Shown here: piece after piece, positions 35,029 to 44,655 of the stretch
Position numbering within the stretch: position 1 is the stretch's first letter
How the letters are laid out: the number at the start of each line of letters is the position of its first letter
NCBI RefSeq assembly: GCF_001807265.1
Contig: NZ_KV788391.1
Location: 24,378 to 88,377 of the forward strand
From: Corynebacterium sp. HMSC05H05
GTDB lineage: Bacteria > Actinomycetota > Actinomycetes > Mycobacteriales > Mycobacteriaceae
Direction: 5' to 3'
Length of the DNA stretch: 64,000 nt
Position numbers and translations under genes: made by a program
The notes under the pieces: model-generated
What the model saw: the letters and a program-made list of their open reading frames with translations, nothing else
The model's database searches: none
Told to the model about the DNA's origin: nothing

Positions 35029-36381
35029 ATGGCAAAGAAACCCCGTGTTATCCACACCTGCACCGAGTGCGGCTACTCCTCCCCGAAGTGGCTCGGCCGC
35101 TGCCCCGAGTGCGGGTCCTGGGGCACGCTCCAAGAGGAGTCGCCGGTTGCGTCGGGCCCGGTGAAGACGTCCTCGCTGACGCCGTCCGCCCCCGCAAGCC
35201 CGATCACGAAGGTCGAGGCAGCGGCGACGAAGACGGTGAAGTCCGGTATCCGGGAACTGGACCGCGTGCTCGGCTCCGGCGTGGTGCCCGGCTCTGTCGT
35301 GCTGATGGCTGGCGAGCCCGGCGTGGGCAAGTCCACCCTGCTGCTGGAGGTGGCGTCGCGCTGGGCGAAGCAGGGGCGCAAAGCGCTCTACGTCACGGCG
35401 GAGGAGTCCGCGGGCCAGGTCCGCGCCCGCGCCGAGCGCACGGAGGCGCTGGTGGACACGCTGTATCTGGCCGCCGAGTCCAACCTGGACGTGGTGTTCG
35501 GCCACGTGGAGCAGCTGAAACCCTCGCTGCTGATCGTGGATTCGGTGCAGACCATGCACGCCGCCGGCGTCGAAGGCGTGGCGGGTGGCGTGGCGCAGTC
35601 GCGCGCGGTGACGGCGGCGCTGACCACGCTGGCGAAGACCACGAATATCCCGGTGCTGCTGGTGGGGCACGTGACTAAAGACGGCAACGTCGCTGGCCCG
35701 CGCGTGCTGGAGCACCTGGTGGACGTGGTGTTGAACTTTGAGGGGGACAGGCAGTCGTCGTTAAGAATGCTCCGGGGCATCAAGAACCGCTTCGGCGCAA
35801 CCGATGAGGTCGGCTGCTTCGAGCAAACCTCCGGCGGCATCCGGGAGGTGCCGGACCCGTCGGGGCTGTTCCTGTCGCACCGCGGGCAAACGCCGGACGG
35901 GTCGGCGGTGACGGTGGCGATGGACGGCGTGCGCCCCATCCTCGCGGAGGTGCAGGCGCTGACCGTGGACCCGGTGAACAAGAGCCCGCGGCGCGTGGTC
36001 ACCGGCCTGGATTTCAACCGGGTGCCCATGGTGCTGGCGGTGCTGCAGGCGCGCTGCGGGGAGCGCACGAACGACAAGGACGCATACGTGGCCACCGTCG
36101 GCGGGGTGAAGATCACGGAGACAGCCACGGACCTCGCCGTCGCGCTTGCCACGTGGTCGAGCCTGCACGAGAAGCCGCTGCCTGCGAAAACCGTGGTTGT
36201 GGGCGAGGTAGGCCTGGCGGGCGAGATCAGGCGCGTGCCCAACCTCGGCCGGCGCCTCCAGGAAGCGGCGCGCATGGGCTACACCGGCGCCATCGTGCCC
36301 GCGGGAGAGCAGTTGCGTATCGACGGCCTGACGGTCCGCCCCGTCTCCACCCTCGCGGAGGCGCTGTCCTTGCTACAGTAG
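35029..36381 (+). CDS. radA: DNA repair protein RadA
   Basis: A 450-residue RecA-like branch-migration helicase. It has an N-terminal C4 zinc finger (CTECG, CPECG), Walker A GEPGVGKST near residue 93, Walker B LLIVDSV, the RadA-specific KNRFG motif, and a C-terminal Lon-like domain with GEVGLAGEIRRV. The start MAKKPRVIHTC is typical. In M. tuberculosis radA is followed by disA; here an unrelated gene follows. Confidence 0.95.
   Translation: MAKKPRVIHTCTECGYSSPKWLGRCPECGSWGTLQEESPVASGPVKTSSLTPSAPASPITKVEAAATKTVKSGIRELDRVLGSGVVPGSVVLMAGEPGVGKSTLLLEVASRWAKQGRKALYVTAEESAGQVRARAERTEALVDTLYLAAESNLDVVFGHVEQLKPSLLIVDSVQTMHAAGVEGVAGGVAQSRAVTAALTTLAKTTNIPVLLVGHVTKDGNVAGPRVLEHLVDVVLNFEGDRQSSLRMLRGIKNRFGATDEVGCFEQTSGGIREVPDPSGLFLSHRGQTPDGSAVTVAMDGVRPILAEVQALTVDPVNKSPRRVVTGLDFNRVPMVLAVLQARCGERTNDKDAYVATVGGVKITETATDLAVALATWSSLHEKPLPAKTVVVGEVGLAGEIRRVPNLGRRLQEAARMGYTGAIVPAGEQLRIDGLTVRPVSTLAEALSLLQ
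36374..36379 (+). promoter_or_regulatory. Leaderless -10 element of the gene after radA
   Basis: TACAGT, a perfect TANANT, lies within the last radA codons and is followed by 7 bases (aggcgcc) and the ATG at 36387. Confidence 0.55.
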
Positions 36382-36386
36382 GCGCC

Positions 36387-37727
36387 ATGAAATCGGGGGA
36401 AATTCAGCGGGCTATTCACGTGCTCCGCGAACACACGGCAGATTCAGACCATGTTGTTGTAGTGATTGAGACGGCGACGTTTCTTCTGCGGGGAGGGTTG
36501 CACGGCCAGGCGTTGGGGCTGGTCTCCGGCACCGAGCCGTTCATCGAGGATCCGGCGGAGGCGATGGGTGCCCTCGGGGAGTTCTTCGCGGTCGCGGTGG
36601 ACGCTGGGTTGGGGGAATATCCGCTCGTGCGGTACACCTCCCCGCGCTGGCCGGGCACGGACCCGCGGGTGGCGTCGCTGACGGAGGCTTTCGGGGGAAC
36701 GTGCAGGCGCGTGGATGGGTATTCCCTCGACCTGGCGGATTTCGCGGACACGGTGGTGTTTTCTTTAACGTTTCCGGTCGGGGCGCACCTGCCGGAGCCG
36801 GACGAGCTGGTGGAACAGGTGATGGTGCTGCAGGACCTGGACCTGGGCACGGAGCAGGCCCGCCAGATTTTCGACGCGGCAGGTGCGGTGACGTTCCACC
36901 CGTCGCTGGACTACGTGGTGGTGTTCCAGCTCGCCCTGCTTGCGGACGAAGCGCAGCGGCCCCTGGACGCCCTCGCGTTTCTGGATGCGCTGTCACAGCT
37001 TCCGGAGCGAATGTGCCCTGGCATGGAGGAGATCGATCTGGCTCTGGTGAAGGCCGCGAACTACATGGACTTGGGCGCGGTGCGCGACGCCGTGGCCTGC
37101 CTGCTCATGGACACCGCCGGTGCAGACCCGGACACCGCGCTGCGCCGCTACTCGTTGGTGATGCGCAGGCTGTTGCGTGCCGACGAGTTCGATACCGCGC
37201 TGTATTTGGTCTCCCCCACCCAGGAGATCGTGGACTCTGGAGAGGGGGAGCTTTGGTGGCGCCTGCACGGGGCGTCCGCGGTGGCGCAGTGGGTCGCCTC
37301 CGCGGCAGACCCCGGGTTCGGCGAGCTGTGGCCGTCGGCGCGGAAACGTCTTGAGCTCGCTTTTTCCGAGTACATGGATAGTGGCGCGACGGACGGTCTG
37401 GGTTCTCAGTACGTAGGCAACGTGGTCACCGCGCTGCAGAAAACACAGCGCGCGGCGGAGGCGGTGGACCTGTCGTCGTGGGCCCTGCCAGTCGCCGCGG
37501 AGTCGAACAACTCGAGGGAAACCCTGTTTACGCTCTGCGACAACGCGGTGTCACTGTTTTGCTGCGAACGCTTCGAGGAATCCGCGATGGTGTTTGAGTC
37601 GGTGCACCAGCGGGCGCGCGAAGCCGGCGATGCCGAGGCAATGGGGTGGGCCGTGAATTACCTGCGCGACTTCGGCGTGTTCTCGGGCTCGCCCGCGTAT
37701 TCGCAGGCGCTCGAGCGGCTTAGGTGA
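36387..37727 (+). CDS. Unrecognised helical-repeat protein
   Basis: A 446-residue cytoplasmic protein I do not recognise. No signal peptide or membrane helix is visible. The last 300 residues read as successive amphipathic helix pairs (for example ALVKAANYMDLGAVRDAVAC, MRRLLRADEFDTALYLVS, NAVSLFCCERFEESAMVFES), suggesting TPR-like repeats. The N-terminal part (GLHGQALGLVSGTEPFIEDP) may be a separate domain. It sits where disA follows radA in M. tuberculosis but lacks DisA motifs. A leaderless promoter precedes it and its end overlaps the convergent gene by 8 bp. Confidence 0.7.
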   Translation: MKSGEIQRAIHVLREHTADSDHVVVVIETATFLLRGGLHGQALGLVSGTEPFIEDPAEAMGALGEFFAVAVDAGLGEYPLVRYTSPRWPGTDPRVASLTEAFGGTCRRVDGYSLDLADFADTVVFSLTFPVGAHLPEPDELVEQVMVLQDLDLGTEQARQIFDAAGAVTFHPSLDYVVVFQLALLADEAQRPLDALAFLDALSQLPERMCPGMEEIDLALVKAANYMDLGAVRDAVACLLMDTAGADPDTALRRYSLVMRRLLRADEFDTALYLVSPTQEIVDSGEGELWWRLHGASAVAQWVASAADPGFGELWPSARKRLELAFSEYMDSGATDGLGSQYVGNVVTALQKTQRAAEAVDLSSWALPVAAESNNSRETLFTLCDNAVSLFCCERFEESAMVFESVHQRAREAGDAEAMGWAVNYLRDFGVFSGSPAYSQALERLR

Positions 37728-38409
37728 TGTTGAAGGGGCTGGCGTCGGAGGCGTTGTCCCCGATCACGCCGTGCAGGAAGTAGGAGCCGGCCGTTACCTC
37801 CGGGCGGTTCTCGCACTGCCCCGGCTGCGATGCGGTGGCGGACCAGCGGGCTTCCCAGCGACGCTTCTCGCCCGGCGCGAACTCGACGTTTCCTGCCGCC
37901 ACCGGCGGGTAGCAGTCGGTGTCGGACCAGATGCGGTCGTTGGTGGCCATGTCGTAGACCTCGAAGCGCAGCAGGTTGTCGTCCAGGTTGATCACGCAGT
38001 CGGTGTCGGTCGGGTTTTCCACCTCCATGTAAAACACCGGCTGGACCCCAACCGCGTACGAGGGCTGGTTGCTGGAGGCGTGAATCTTCAGGTCAGCCAG
38101 CTCGCAGCTGCCCTTCTTCACCGGGGCGGCGGCGGTTTCCTCGCTCGGCTGGGTGGATTCGGTAGGCGCCTCCGAAGATGACGGTGCCGTGCTCTCCTCG
38201 GAAAGCTGCACCGTCGGCTCGGTGGCCAGGGTGGTAGACGGGGCCTCGGCTACGGTTTCGGGAGTGTTTTCCGCCTCGTCCGTCTTTCCGCTGCGGGCGA
38301 ACGCGGACAGCCCCCAGACCAAAAGCGCCACAACCACCAACAGGATGACGAGGGCCGCCACGCGGCGGCGCATGTAGATCTCCGGAGGAAGTGGGCGCTG
38401 GTTCGACAT
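37720..38409 (-). CDS. Membrane-anchored extracytoplasmic protein (Rv3587c position)
   Basis: A 229-residue protein with one N-terminal membrane helix (about 17-38, ALVILLVVVALLVWGL) and no cleavage site, a Ser/Thr/Pro/Glu-rich linker (42-98) and a C-terminal beta domain (100-229) with four cysteines (SCELADL, DCVINL, DCYPPV, QCENRP), probably two disulphides. Position between radA and carbonic anhydrase matches Rv3587c of M. tuberculosis. TAAGTT lies 6 bp before the ATG, consistent with a leaderless start. Function unknown. Confidence 0.75.
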   Translation of the reverse strand: MSNQRPLPPEIYMRRRVAALVILLVVVALLVWGLSAFARSGKTDEAENTPETVAEAPSTTLATEPTVQLSEESTAPSSSEAPTESTQPSEETAAAPVKKGSCELADLKIHASSNQPSYAVGVQPVFYMEVENPTDTDCVINLDDNLLRFEVYDMATNDRIWSDTDCYPPVAAGNVEFAPGEKRRWEARWSATASQPGQCENRPEVTAGSYFLHGVIGDNASDASPFNIT

Positions 38410-38418
38410 GCCTATAAC

Positions 38419-39039
38419 TTAATCGCCGAAGTTTTCGTAGGTGGTCTCGACACGGCCGTCGGACAGGCGGTACCGCGCGCCGACCACTCCGACCGTCTTC
38501 TTCTCCAGTCCGGAAATGACAGACGGGATACGCGCCACCAGGTGCTCCGCGCCATTGCGGGCGTGCGCCTGCTCCACCTGTTCACCGCGGGTCTTCGCCT
38601 CGGCCACGGCCGGCGAGATCTTCTCCACAAACACGCGCGTCAGCCCCGGAGGGATGTCGCCCGACTCGAGCGCGGAAACAGCGGCACCTACCGCACCGCA
38701 CTTCTCGTGGGCGAGGAAGAGCACCAGATCCACCCCGAGGCCGTCCACTGCGAACTCGACGGAGGCGGACACTGCGGAGTCCACGCAACCGCCGGCGGTG
38801 CGGATGACGAAGATGTCGCCGAAGCCGGCGTCGAAAAGCAGCTCAATGGGCACGCGGGAATCCGAGCAGCCCACCACGCACACCGCCGGGTTCTGGCCGG
38901 AGGTGAGCTGCTGGCGGGTAGCGGGGTCGCGGCGCGGGTCCGCGGTGTTGCCGGTGGCGAAGCGCTCGTTGCCGGCTTTCAGCAGCTCCCACACCTCGCG
39001 GGGTGTGGTCGCGGCCTGGAGATCGGTTACGTCAGTCAT
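38419..39039 (-). CDS. Beta-carbonic anhydrase
   Basis: A 206-residue beta-class carbonic anhydrase that interconverts CO2 and bicarbonate. Zinc ligands are the cysteine in GCSDSR (with its Asp-Arg dyad) and the His and Cys of AHEKCG; FVIRTAGG is conserved. I use ATG 39039; an in-frame ATG at 39060 would add 7 residues. Only 22 bp separate the start from the divergent mutY start, so promoters must extend into coding sequence. Orthologous to the Rv3588c position. Confidence 0.93.
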   Translation of the reverse strand: MTDVTDLQAATTPREVWELLKAGNERFATGNTADPRRDPATRQQLTSGQNPAVCVVGCSDSRVPIELLFDAGFGDIFVIRTAGGCVDSAVSASVEFAVDGLGVDLVLFLAHEKCGAVGAAVSALESGDIPPGLTRVFVEKISPAVAEAKTRGEQVEQAHARNGAEHLVARIPSVISGLEKKTVGVVGARYRLSDGRVETTYENFGD

Positions 39040-39061
39040 GACCACTATTGTTGCACGCATT

Positions 39062-39919
39062 GTGACGAAACTGCGCCCAAACAAGATCATCGATTGGTAC
39101 CGAGCCAACGCCCGCGAGCTGCCGTGGCGAAACTCGTCGACGTCTCCCTGGGGCGTGCTGCTCAGCGAGGTGATGAGCCACCAAACCCAGGTCGAGCGCG
39201 TCGCTCCGATCTGGCAGGAATGGATGGGGCGATGGCCCACCCCGGCGGCGTTCGCGCAGGCTGGCACAGACGAGATCCTGCGCGCCTGGGGCAGTCTGGG
39301 CTACCCGCGCCGGGCTCTGCGCTTGAAAGAATGTGCGCAGGTCATCGTGGATGAGCATGGCGGGGTGGTGCCGGAGGACGTCGATAAGCTGCTGGCGCTC
39401 CCCGGGATCGGCGACTACACCGCGCGGGCGGTGGCGTGCTTCGCGTACGGCAAAAATGTGCCGGTGGTGGACACGAACGTGCGGCGCGTGGTGGCCCGCG
39501 TGGAGCGCGGCGAGGCGCTCGGGGCGCCCGGCAAGAAGGAAATCGAGCAGGTTGCGGAGCTCTTGCCGGAACAGAATGGCCCCGAGTTTTCTGTTGGGCT
39601 GATGGAGCTCGGCGCGCTCGTGTGCACGGCGCGGGCGCCGAAATGCAGGGAGTGCCCGGTGAGCGCTGAGTGCGCATGGCTCGCAGCCGGCAAACCGGAA
39701 GCCGAGGTGAAGAAGCGCTCGCAGAAGTTCCACGGCACCGACCGCCAAGTGCGCGGCAAGATCATGCGTCTGTTGCGGGAGTCCGACAGCCCAGTGGAGC
39801 AAAAGCTTATCGACGACCTCTGGCACGACCCCGCACAGCTTTCCCGCGCGCTGTTTTCACTGCTCGAGGACGGCCTGGCCGAACAAGACGAGAAGGGTTA
39901 CTTCCACCTGCCGCGGTAG
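39062..39919 (+). CDS. mutY: Adenine DNA glycosylase
   Basis: A 285-residue MutY that removes adenine opposite 8-oxoguanine. The catalytic Glu lies in LSEVMSHQTQV (many relatives have LQQTQV), the helix-hairpin-helix is LLALPGIGDYTARAV, the catalytic Asp is in VVDTNVRR, and a C-x6-C-x2-C-x5-C iron-sulphur site (CTARAPKCRECPVSAEC) is intact. The short C terminus lacks a clear NUDIX-like domain. GTG 39062 is the start. Two GCYTATCGACG copies occur within it. Its last 22 bp overlap the convergent DUF4236 gene. Confidence 0.93.
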   Translation: MTKLRPNKIIDWYRANARELPWRNSSTSPWGVLLSEVMSHQTQVERVAPIWQEWMGRWPTPAAFAQAGTDEILRAWGSLGYPRRALRLKECAQVIVDEHGGVVPEDVDKLLALPGIGDYTARAVACFAYGKNVPVVDTNVRRVVARVERGEALGAPGKKEIEQVAELLPEQNGPEFSVGLMELGALVCTARAPKCRECPVSAECAWLAAGKPEAEVKKRSQKFHGTDRQVRGKIMRLLRESDSPVEQKLIDDLWHDPAQLSRALFSLLEDGLAEQDEKGYFHLPR

Positions 39920-40068
39920 TGCAGCCCGCCGGGTAGCTTCACGTACACGCCGCCGCGGGAGTTGAAGGTGACCGGCCCGATCTTTTTCGACGCGGACACA
40001 CCGGACTTGGAGTAGTTGAGCCAGCTGCCGTCGCTGATCTTTTGGCGCTTGCGGTACTGAATTCCCAT
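39898..40068 (-). CDS. DUF4236 small protein
   Basis: A 56-residue protein beginning MGIQYRKRQKI with LNYSKSGVSASKKIG, the typical DUF4236 core; it ends in a short basic beta segment (GGLHYRGRWK). The start at ATG 40068 fits the domain boundary. Function of the family is unknown. It overlaps mutY by 22 bp and is divergent from the lipase, whose start lies 24 bp away. Confidence 0.75.
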   Translation of the reverse strand: MGIQYRKRQKISDGSWLNYSKSGVSASKKIGPVTFNSRGGVYVKLPGGLHYRGRWK

Positions 40069-40092
40069 GGGCGGGAGCTTACACTGCTTTCC

Positions 40093-41550
40093 ATGCGTAA
40101 ACGGTGGTGTCTTTTTGCTGTCCCTCTCCTGATTTGTCCCTCTGCGCACGCTGAGGATTTGAGCGCGGAGTCCCTGTCGTCGTTGTCGTCGGTCGGCTCG
40201 TCCACCTTCGAGGTGATCGGTGACGCGTCGTCGCTTTCGTCTCTCCCAGAGATGTCATCGCGGGCGCTTGACGGCGCGGCGGGTAACACTCCTGGAAAGC
40301 TCGACGCGAAAAAGTGGGTGCTGGGCACCAACGGCAAGCGCATCCGCTACACCTCCGTCAACGAGCGCGGCGAGAAGGTGCCGGTCACCGGCGCGCTATA
40401 CGACCGTCCGTTTGCAAAGGGCCTGATCGTTCTCGCCCCCGGCACGCGCGGCCTGGGAGACCAGTGCGCGCCGTCGGCGGCGTCGTCGATGCTGTCCTCC
40501 CTTGGGCCCAACGGCACGGTGAACATCAACTACGAGGTGCCAATGGTGCAGATGCTTCTCGACGACGGCTACCGCGTGGTAGTTACCGACTACATGGGCC
40601 TGGGCACCGACGGCCTGCACACCTACCTCAACCGCGTCGACCAGGGCCGGGCAGTGATTGACGCCGCCCGGGCCGTAGCCAAACGGGGCGAAAAGGTGGC
40701 GTTCTGGGGCTACTCCCAGGGCGGTGGAGCAGCTGCGGCGGCCGCGGAGCTCGTCGGCGACTACGCCCCGGAGCTCAACGTGGTGGGCACCTTTTCCGGC
40801 GCTCCCCCGGCCGACCCCTTGGGCGTGCTGCAGCAGGCGTCCGCACCGATGCTCACCGCCGTGGCGGGTTTCGCCGCCGCCAGCTACTCGGAAACCTACC
40901 CCGAATTCCACGAGGCTCTCGACGGTTATCTCACCGACAACGGCAAGGCCCTGCTGGAGGACCTGAAAACGTCGTGCGTTATCGATGCGTCGATGAACGC
41001 CCCGAAGATCACCGACGACATGTTCGTCGACGGAAAGACGTTCGCCGAGATCGCGGAAGAAGACGAGCGCATCGGCAAATACCTCGAGCACAACAAACTG
41101 GGCAAGGTGAAGCCGAACGCGCCGATCATGGTGCTGACCAACCCGGACGACGACCTTGTCCCGGAGCCGCAGGCCACCCAACTGGCCGAGGACTACTGCG
41201 CAATCGACGCCGACGTGGAGTACCGCCGCGTGGTGGTGCCGGGGTCGCCGACGCAACCCTTGTCGTCCGGCCGCCGCGAGCTCACCCCGCGCGCTCCGGG
41301 TTCCGGCCACGCGCTGCCGCTGGTGCTGCAGACCGGCAACGTTTCAGACTGGTTGTCCGACCGCTTCAAAGGCAAGCCCATGAAACAGGTGTGCCCCTCC
41401 GACCACCCCGAGTATGAGGTGGTGGAGGGGCTCAACGCCGTAGAGATCACAGCAATCGTTGTCGCAATCCTCGGCGCCTTGGGCTTGTGGGCTTACACCG
41501 GCTCGGGGCCGTTGCCCTCGTTGCCGTCCTTGCCCTCGTTGCCCTTCTGA
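40093..41550 (+). CDS. Secreted lipase (LIP family) with C-terminal membrane segment
   Basis: A 485-residue exported lipase of the secretory-lipase family. Signal peptide cleavage is near SAHA-ED (residue 20). The nucleophile serine is in WGYSQGGGAAA near residue 215, Asp in TNPDDDLVPEP and His in GSGHALPL. Such enzymes release fatty acids from host skin lipids in lipophilic corynebacteria. After the enzyme comes a single hydrophobic segment ([15 protein letters not shown]) and a SLP-repeat tail. The last 58 bp lie antisense to the clpC 3' end. Confidence 0.85.
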   Translation: MRKRWCLFAVPLLICPSAHAEDLSAESLSSLSSVGSSTFEVIGDASSLSSLPEMSSRALDGAAGNTPGKLDAKKWVLGTNGKRIRYTSVNERGEKVPVTGALYDRPFAKGLIVLAPGTRGLGDQCAPSAASSMLSSLGPNGTVNINYEVPMVQMLLDDGYRVVVTDYMGLGTDGLHTYLNRVDQGRAVIDAARAVAKRGEKVAFWGYSQGGGAAAAAAELVGDYAPELNVVGTFSGAPPADPLGVLQQASAPMLTAVAGFAAASYSETYPEFHEALDGYLTDNGKALLEDLKTSCVIDASMNAPKITDDMFVDGKTFAEIAEEDERIGKYLEHNKLGKVKPNAPIMVLTNPDDDLVPEPQATQLAEDYCAIDADVEYRRVVVPGSPTQPLSSGRRELTPRAPGSGHALPLVLQTGNVSDWLSDRFKGKPMKQVCPSDHPEYEVVEGLNAVEITAIVVAILGALGLWAYTGSGPLPSLPSLPSLPF

Positions 41551-44222
41551 TCTTCGCGCTCGTCCGGGAACTCTGAGGCCTCGGACTCCGGCTGGGTGTG
41601 CTCCGGTTCGATGTCGCGGACCTCGTCCTCGGGCTCCACGTCGAAGGCCTCGGCTGGCAGCGGGCGCGGGCGCGGCGTGAAGGTGAACTTCGCGTCCGGC
41701 GCAGCCTTGCCGCGCTCCTTGCGTGCGGCCTCGACGTCGCCGTCCCAGCCCTCGACGTCCACGGTGATGATCTCGCCGGCGCCGATCTCGCCGAACAGAA
41801 TCTTCTCCGACAGGATGTCCTCGATCTCGCGCTGGATCGTGCGGCGCAGCGGGCGGGCGCCCAGCACCGGGTCGAAGCCGCGGACCGCGAGCAGGTTCTT
41901 CGCGTTCTCGGTCAGCTCGATGCCCATGTCCTGCGCGGCCAGGTTCTTGTCCACGCGGCCGATGAGCAGGTCCACCATCTTGACAATCTCGTCCTGGCTG
42001 AGCTGCTTGAACACCACGATCTCATCGATGCGGTTCAGGAACTCAGGGCGGAAGTGCTTCTTCAGCTCGTCGTGGACCTTGCCCTTCATGCGCTCGTACT
42101 GCGCATCGGAATCCGCGGCGGTGTCGCCGGTGAAGCCCAGGCCGACCGGCTTGGAGATATCCGAGGTGCCCAAGTTCGAGGTAAAGATCAGCACCGTGTT
42201 CTTGAAGTCCACGTTGCGGCCCTGGCCGTCGGTGACGTGCCCCTCCTCGAGGACCTGCAGCAGGGTGTTGTAGATCTCCTTGTGCGCCTTCTCGATCTCG
42301 TCGAAAAGCACCACGCTAAACGGCTTGCGGCGCACCTTCTCGGTGAGCTGGCCACCCTCTTCGTAGCCGACGTATCCCGGAGGGGCGCCAAAGAGGCGCG
42401 AGGCGGTGAAGCGGTCGTGGAACTCGCCCATGTCCACCTGGATCAGGGAGTCGTCGTCGCCAAAGAGGAACTCAGCCAGAGCCTTGGACAGCTCCGTCTT
42501 ACCCACACCGGACGGGCCGGCGAAGATGAAGGAGCCGGACGGACGGTTCGGATCCTTCAGGCCGGCACGGGTGCGGCGGATGGAGCGGGAGACGGCTTTG
42601 ACTGCCTCATCCTGTCCGATGATGCGCTTGTGCAGCTCATCTTCCATGTGGAGCAGGCGGTTCGACTCGCTCTCGGTGAGCTTGAACACCGGGATGCCGG
42701 TCCAGTTGGCCAGCACGTCCGCGATCTGGTCCTCGCCGACCTCGGCAATCTCCTCCAGGTCGTCGGAGCGCCACTTCTTCTCTTTGGCGGAGCGCTCCTC
42801 CCCCAGCTTGCGCTCGGTGTCGCGCAGGCCGGCGGCCTTTTCGAAGTCCTGGGCGTCGATCGCCGCTTCCTTTTCCTTGCGCACCTCGGAGATGCGGTCG
42901 TCCACCTCGCGCAGGTCTTCCGGGGCGGTCATCCGCTTGATGCGCATGCGGGCGCCGGCCTCGTCGAGAAGGTCGACGGCCTTGTCCGGCAGGAAACGGT
43001 CGTTGATGTAGCGGTCCGACAACGTTGCCGCCGCCTTGAGCGCGTCGTCGGTGTAGGACACGCGGTGGTGCGCCTCGTAGCGGTCGCGCAGACCCTTGAG
43101 GATCTGCACGGTGTCCTCGACGGACGGCTCGTCCACCTGCACCGGCTGGAAGCGGCGCTCAAGAGCCGCGTCCTTCTCAATGTGCTTGCGGTACTCCTCC
43201 AGCGTGGTCGCACCGATGGTCTGGAGCTCGCCACGGGCCAGCTTCGGCTTCAGCAGCGACGCCGCATCGATAGCACCCTCGGCGGCACCTGCACCGACGA
43301 GCGTGTGGATCTCGTCGATGAACAGGATGATGTCGCCGCGCTGGTTGATCTCCTTGAGCACCTTCTTCAGACGCTCCTCGAAGTCGCCGCGGTAGCGGGA
43401 ACCGGCGACAAGGGAGCCCAGGTCGAGGGAGTAGACCTGCTTGTCCTTCAGCGTCTCCGGGACCTTGCCGTTGGCGATGTCCAGGGCGAGGCCCTCCACA
43501 ACGGCGGTCTTACCCACACCGGGCTCGCCGATGAGCACCGGGTTGTTCTTGGTGCGGCGCGACAGCACCTGCATGACGCGCTCGATTTCCTTGTCGCGGC
43601 CGACAACCGGGTCGAGCTTGCCTTCCTTCGCCGCTGCGGTGAGGTTGCGGCCGAACTGGTCCAGCACCAGCGAGTTGGAGCGCTCGCCGCCCTGTGGGCC
43701 GCCGCCAGCGCGCGGACCCGCGCCGGCACCCGCGAAGCCCGGCTGGCCCTGCTGCGGCGACTCCGGGTTCTGGCCCTCGCCGCCCTCGTAGCCGGACAGC
43801 AGCTGGATAACCTGCTGGCGCACGCGCGGCAGATCCGCGCCGAGCTTGATCAGCACCTGGGCTGCCACGCCGTCGCCCTCACGGATGAGGCCGAGCAGCA
43901 GGAACTCGGTGCCGATGTACTTGTGGCCCATCTGCAGGCCCTCGCGCAGAGAAAGCTCCAGCACCTTCTTCGCGCGCGGAGTAAATGGGATGTGGCCGGT
44001 CACCGGCTGGGTGCCGTGGCCGATAATGTCGATGACCTCGCGGCGCACGTCGTCGAGGTTGATGCCCATGGACTCGAGCGCCTTCGCTGCGACGCCCTCG
44101 CCTTCCTTGATCAGGCCGAGCAGGATGTGCTCGGTGCCCATGTAATTGTGGTTGAGCTCGCGCGCCTCCTCCTGTGCAAGGACGATGACGCGGCGGGCCC
44201 GGTCTGTAAACCGCTCGAACAT
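41493..44222 (-). CDS. clpC: Clp protease ATPase subunit ClpC
   Basis: A 909-residue HSP100 unfoldase that feeds ClpP. Clp-N repeats occupy 1-145, the first AAA domain has GEPGVGKTA, a UVR/middle domain follows (about 420-470), and the second AAA domain has GPSGVGKTE. The acidic C-terminal tail ends in a [11 protein letters not shown] repeat that is read from the opposite strand as the lipase tail. Transcribed alone from a 130-bp upstream gap, which holds one repeat copy (44319-44328). Confidence 0.96.
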   Translation of the reverse strand: MFERFTDRARRVIVLAQEEARELNHNYMGTEHILLGLIKEGEGVAAKALESMGINLDDVRREVIDIIGHGTQPVTGHIPFTPRAKKVLELSLREGLQMGHKYIGTEFLLLGLIREGDGVAAQVLIKLGADLPRVRQQVIQLLSGYEGGEGQNPESPQQGQPGFAGAGAGPRAGGGPQGGERSNSLVLDQFGRNLTAAAKEGKLDPVVGRDKEIERVMQVLSRRTKNNPVLIGEPGVGKTAVVEGLALDIANGKVPETLKDKQVYSLDLGSLVAGSRYRGDFEERLKKVLKEINQRGDIILFIDEIHTLVGAGAAEGAIDAASLLKPKLARGELQTIGATTLEEYRKHIEKDAALERRFQPVQVDEPSVEDTVQILKGLRDRYEAHHRVSYTDDALKAAATLSDRYINDRFLPDKAVDLLDEAGARMRIKRMTAPEDLREVDDRISEVRKEKEAAIDAQDFEKAAGLRDTERKLGEERSAKEKKWRSDDLEEIAEVGEDQIADVLANWTGIPVFKLTESESNRLLHMEDELHKRIIGQDEAVKAVSRSIRRTRAGLKDPNRPSGSFIFAGPSGVGKTELSKALAEFLFGDDDSLIQVDMGEFHDRFTASRLFGAPPGYVGYEEGGQLTEKVRRKPFSVVLFDEIEKAHKEIYNTLLQVLEEGHVTDGQGRNVDFKNTVLIFTSNLGTSDISKPVGLGFTGDTAADSDAQYERMKGKVHDELKKHFRPEFLNRIDEIVVFKQLSQDEIVKMVDLLIGRVDKNLAAQDMGIELTENAKNLLAVRGFDPVLGARPLRRTIQREIEDILSEKILFGEIGAGEIITVDVEGWDGDVEAARKERGKAAPDAKFTFTPRPRPLPAEAFDVEPEDEVRDIEPEHTQPESEASEFPDEREDQKGNEGKDGNEGNGPEPV

Positions 44223-44318
44223 GTGGCTGACCCCTTCTTTCCTAAATCAGTTGTCCACCACCATAACGCTGGGGTCCGACATCACTTCCCTGGTTTGTTC
44301 GCATGTACCCGCAAGGTC

Positions 44319-44328
44319 GTCGATAAGC
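44319..44328 (+). repeat. Intergenic copy of GCYTATCGACG upstream of clpC
   Basis: GTCGATAAGC on the plus strand (GCTTATCGAC on the minus strand), about 97 bp before the clpC start, in a gap where no protein-coding constraint applies. Confidence 0.7.
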
Positions 44329-44352
44329 GCAGGTGAGAGGCAATGTTCACCC

Positions 44353-44655
44353 TTAGCGAACAGGCCTGAAATACACGTCCTCGTGGGCCTTGCAGCCGGG
44401 GTTAAAAGGGTGCCCGCACGAGGGGCAGGACGCGCCGTATTCGGCATGCGTCATCATGCGCCCGCACGCGCCGCACATCACGGAGGGCAATTGCCTATCG
44501 ACGGGCACAAAGCCGTGATCGGCCAACTCATCGTGGCACAGCGAACAGGCCCATAATTTCTCGCAGGCCCCGCACGTGTTGGCAGCGACGTCGCGCTCGG
44601 AGTGCCAGTGAGCGCAACGCCCTTGCCCGTCGACGTCGATTCCGTAGATCATCAT
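44353..44655 (-). CDS. CHY-type zinc finger protein
   Basis: A 100-residue zinc-binding protein. The pattern CAHWHSERD, CGACEKLWACSLCHDEL, MCGACGRMM, CPSCGHPFNPGC-KAH matches the CHY zinc-finger family (Hot13-like), which binds three or so zinc ions. Its start overlaps the metQ stop in an ATGA junction, so they are co-translated. Function in bacteria is unknown. Confidence 0.82.
   Translation of the reverse strand: MMIYGIDVDGQGRCAHWHSERDVAANTCGACEKLWACSLCHDELADHGFVPVDRQLPSVMCGACGRMMTHAEYGASCPSCGHPFNPGCKAHEDVYFRPVR
44493..44502 (-). repeat. GCYTATCGACG copy inside the CHY gene
   Basis: TTGCCTATCGACGGG on the plus strand, read on the coding strand as Val-Asp-Arg-Gln. Given here because it lies only 174 bp from the intergenic copy. 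Confidence 0.6.

Noticed and set aside
44223..44352. ClgR operator upstream of clpC
   Set aside because: GCGCTTATCGACG has one half resembling the ClgR site but lacks the second GCG half at the correct spacing; it is better explained as a repeat copy.
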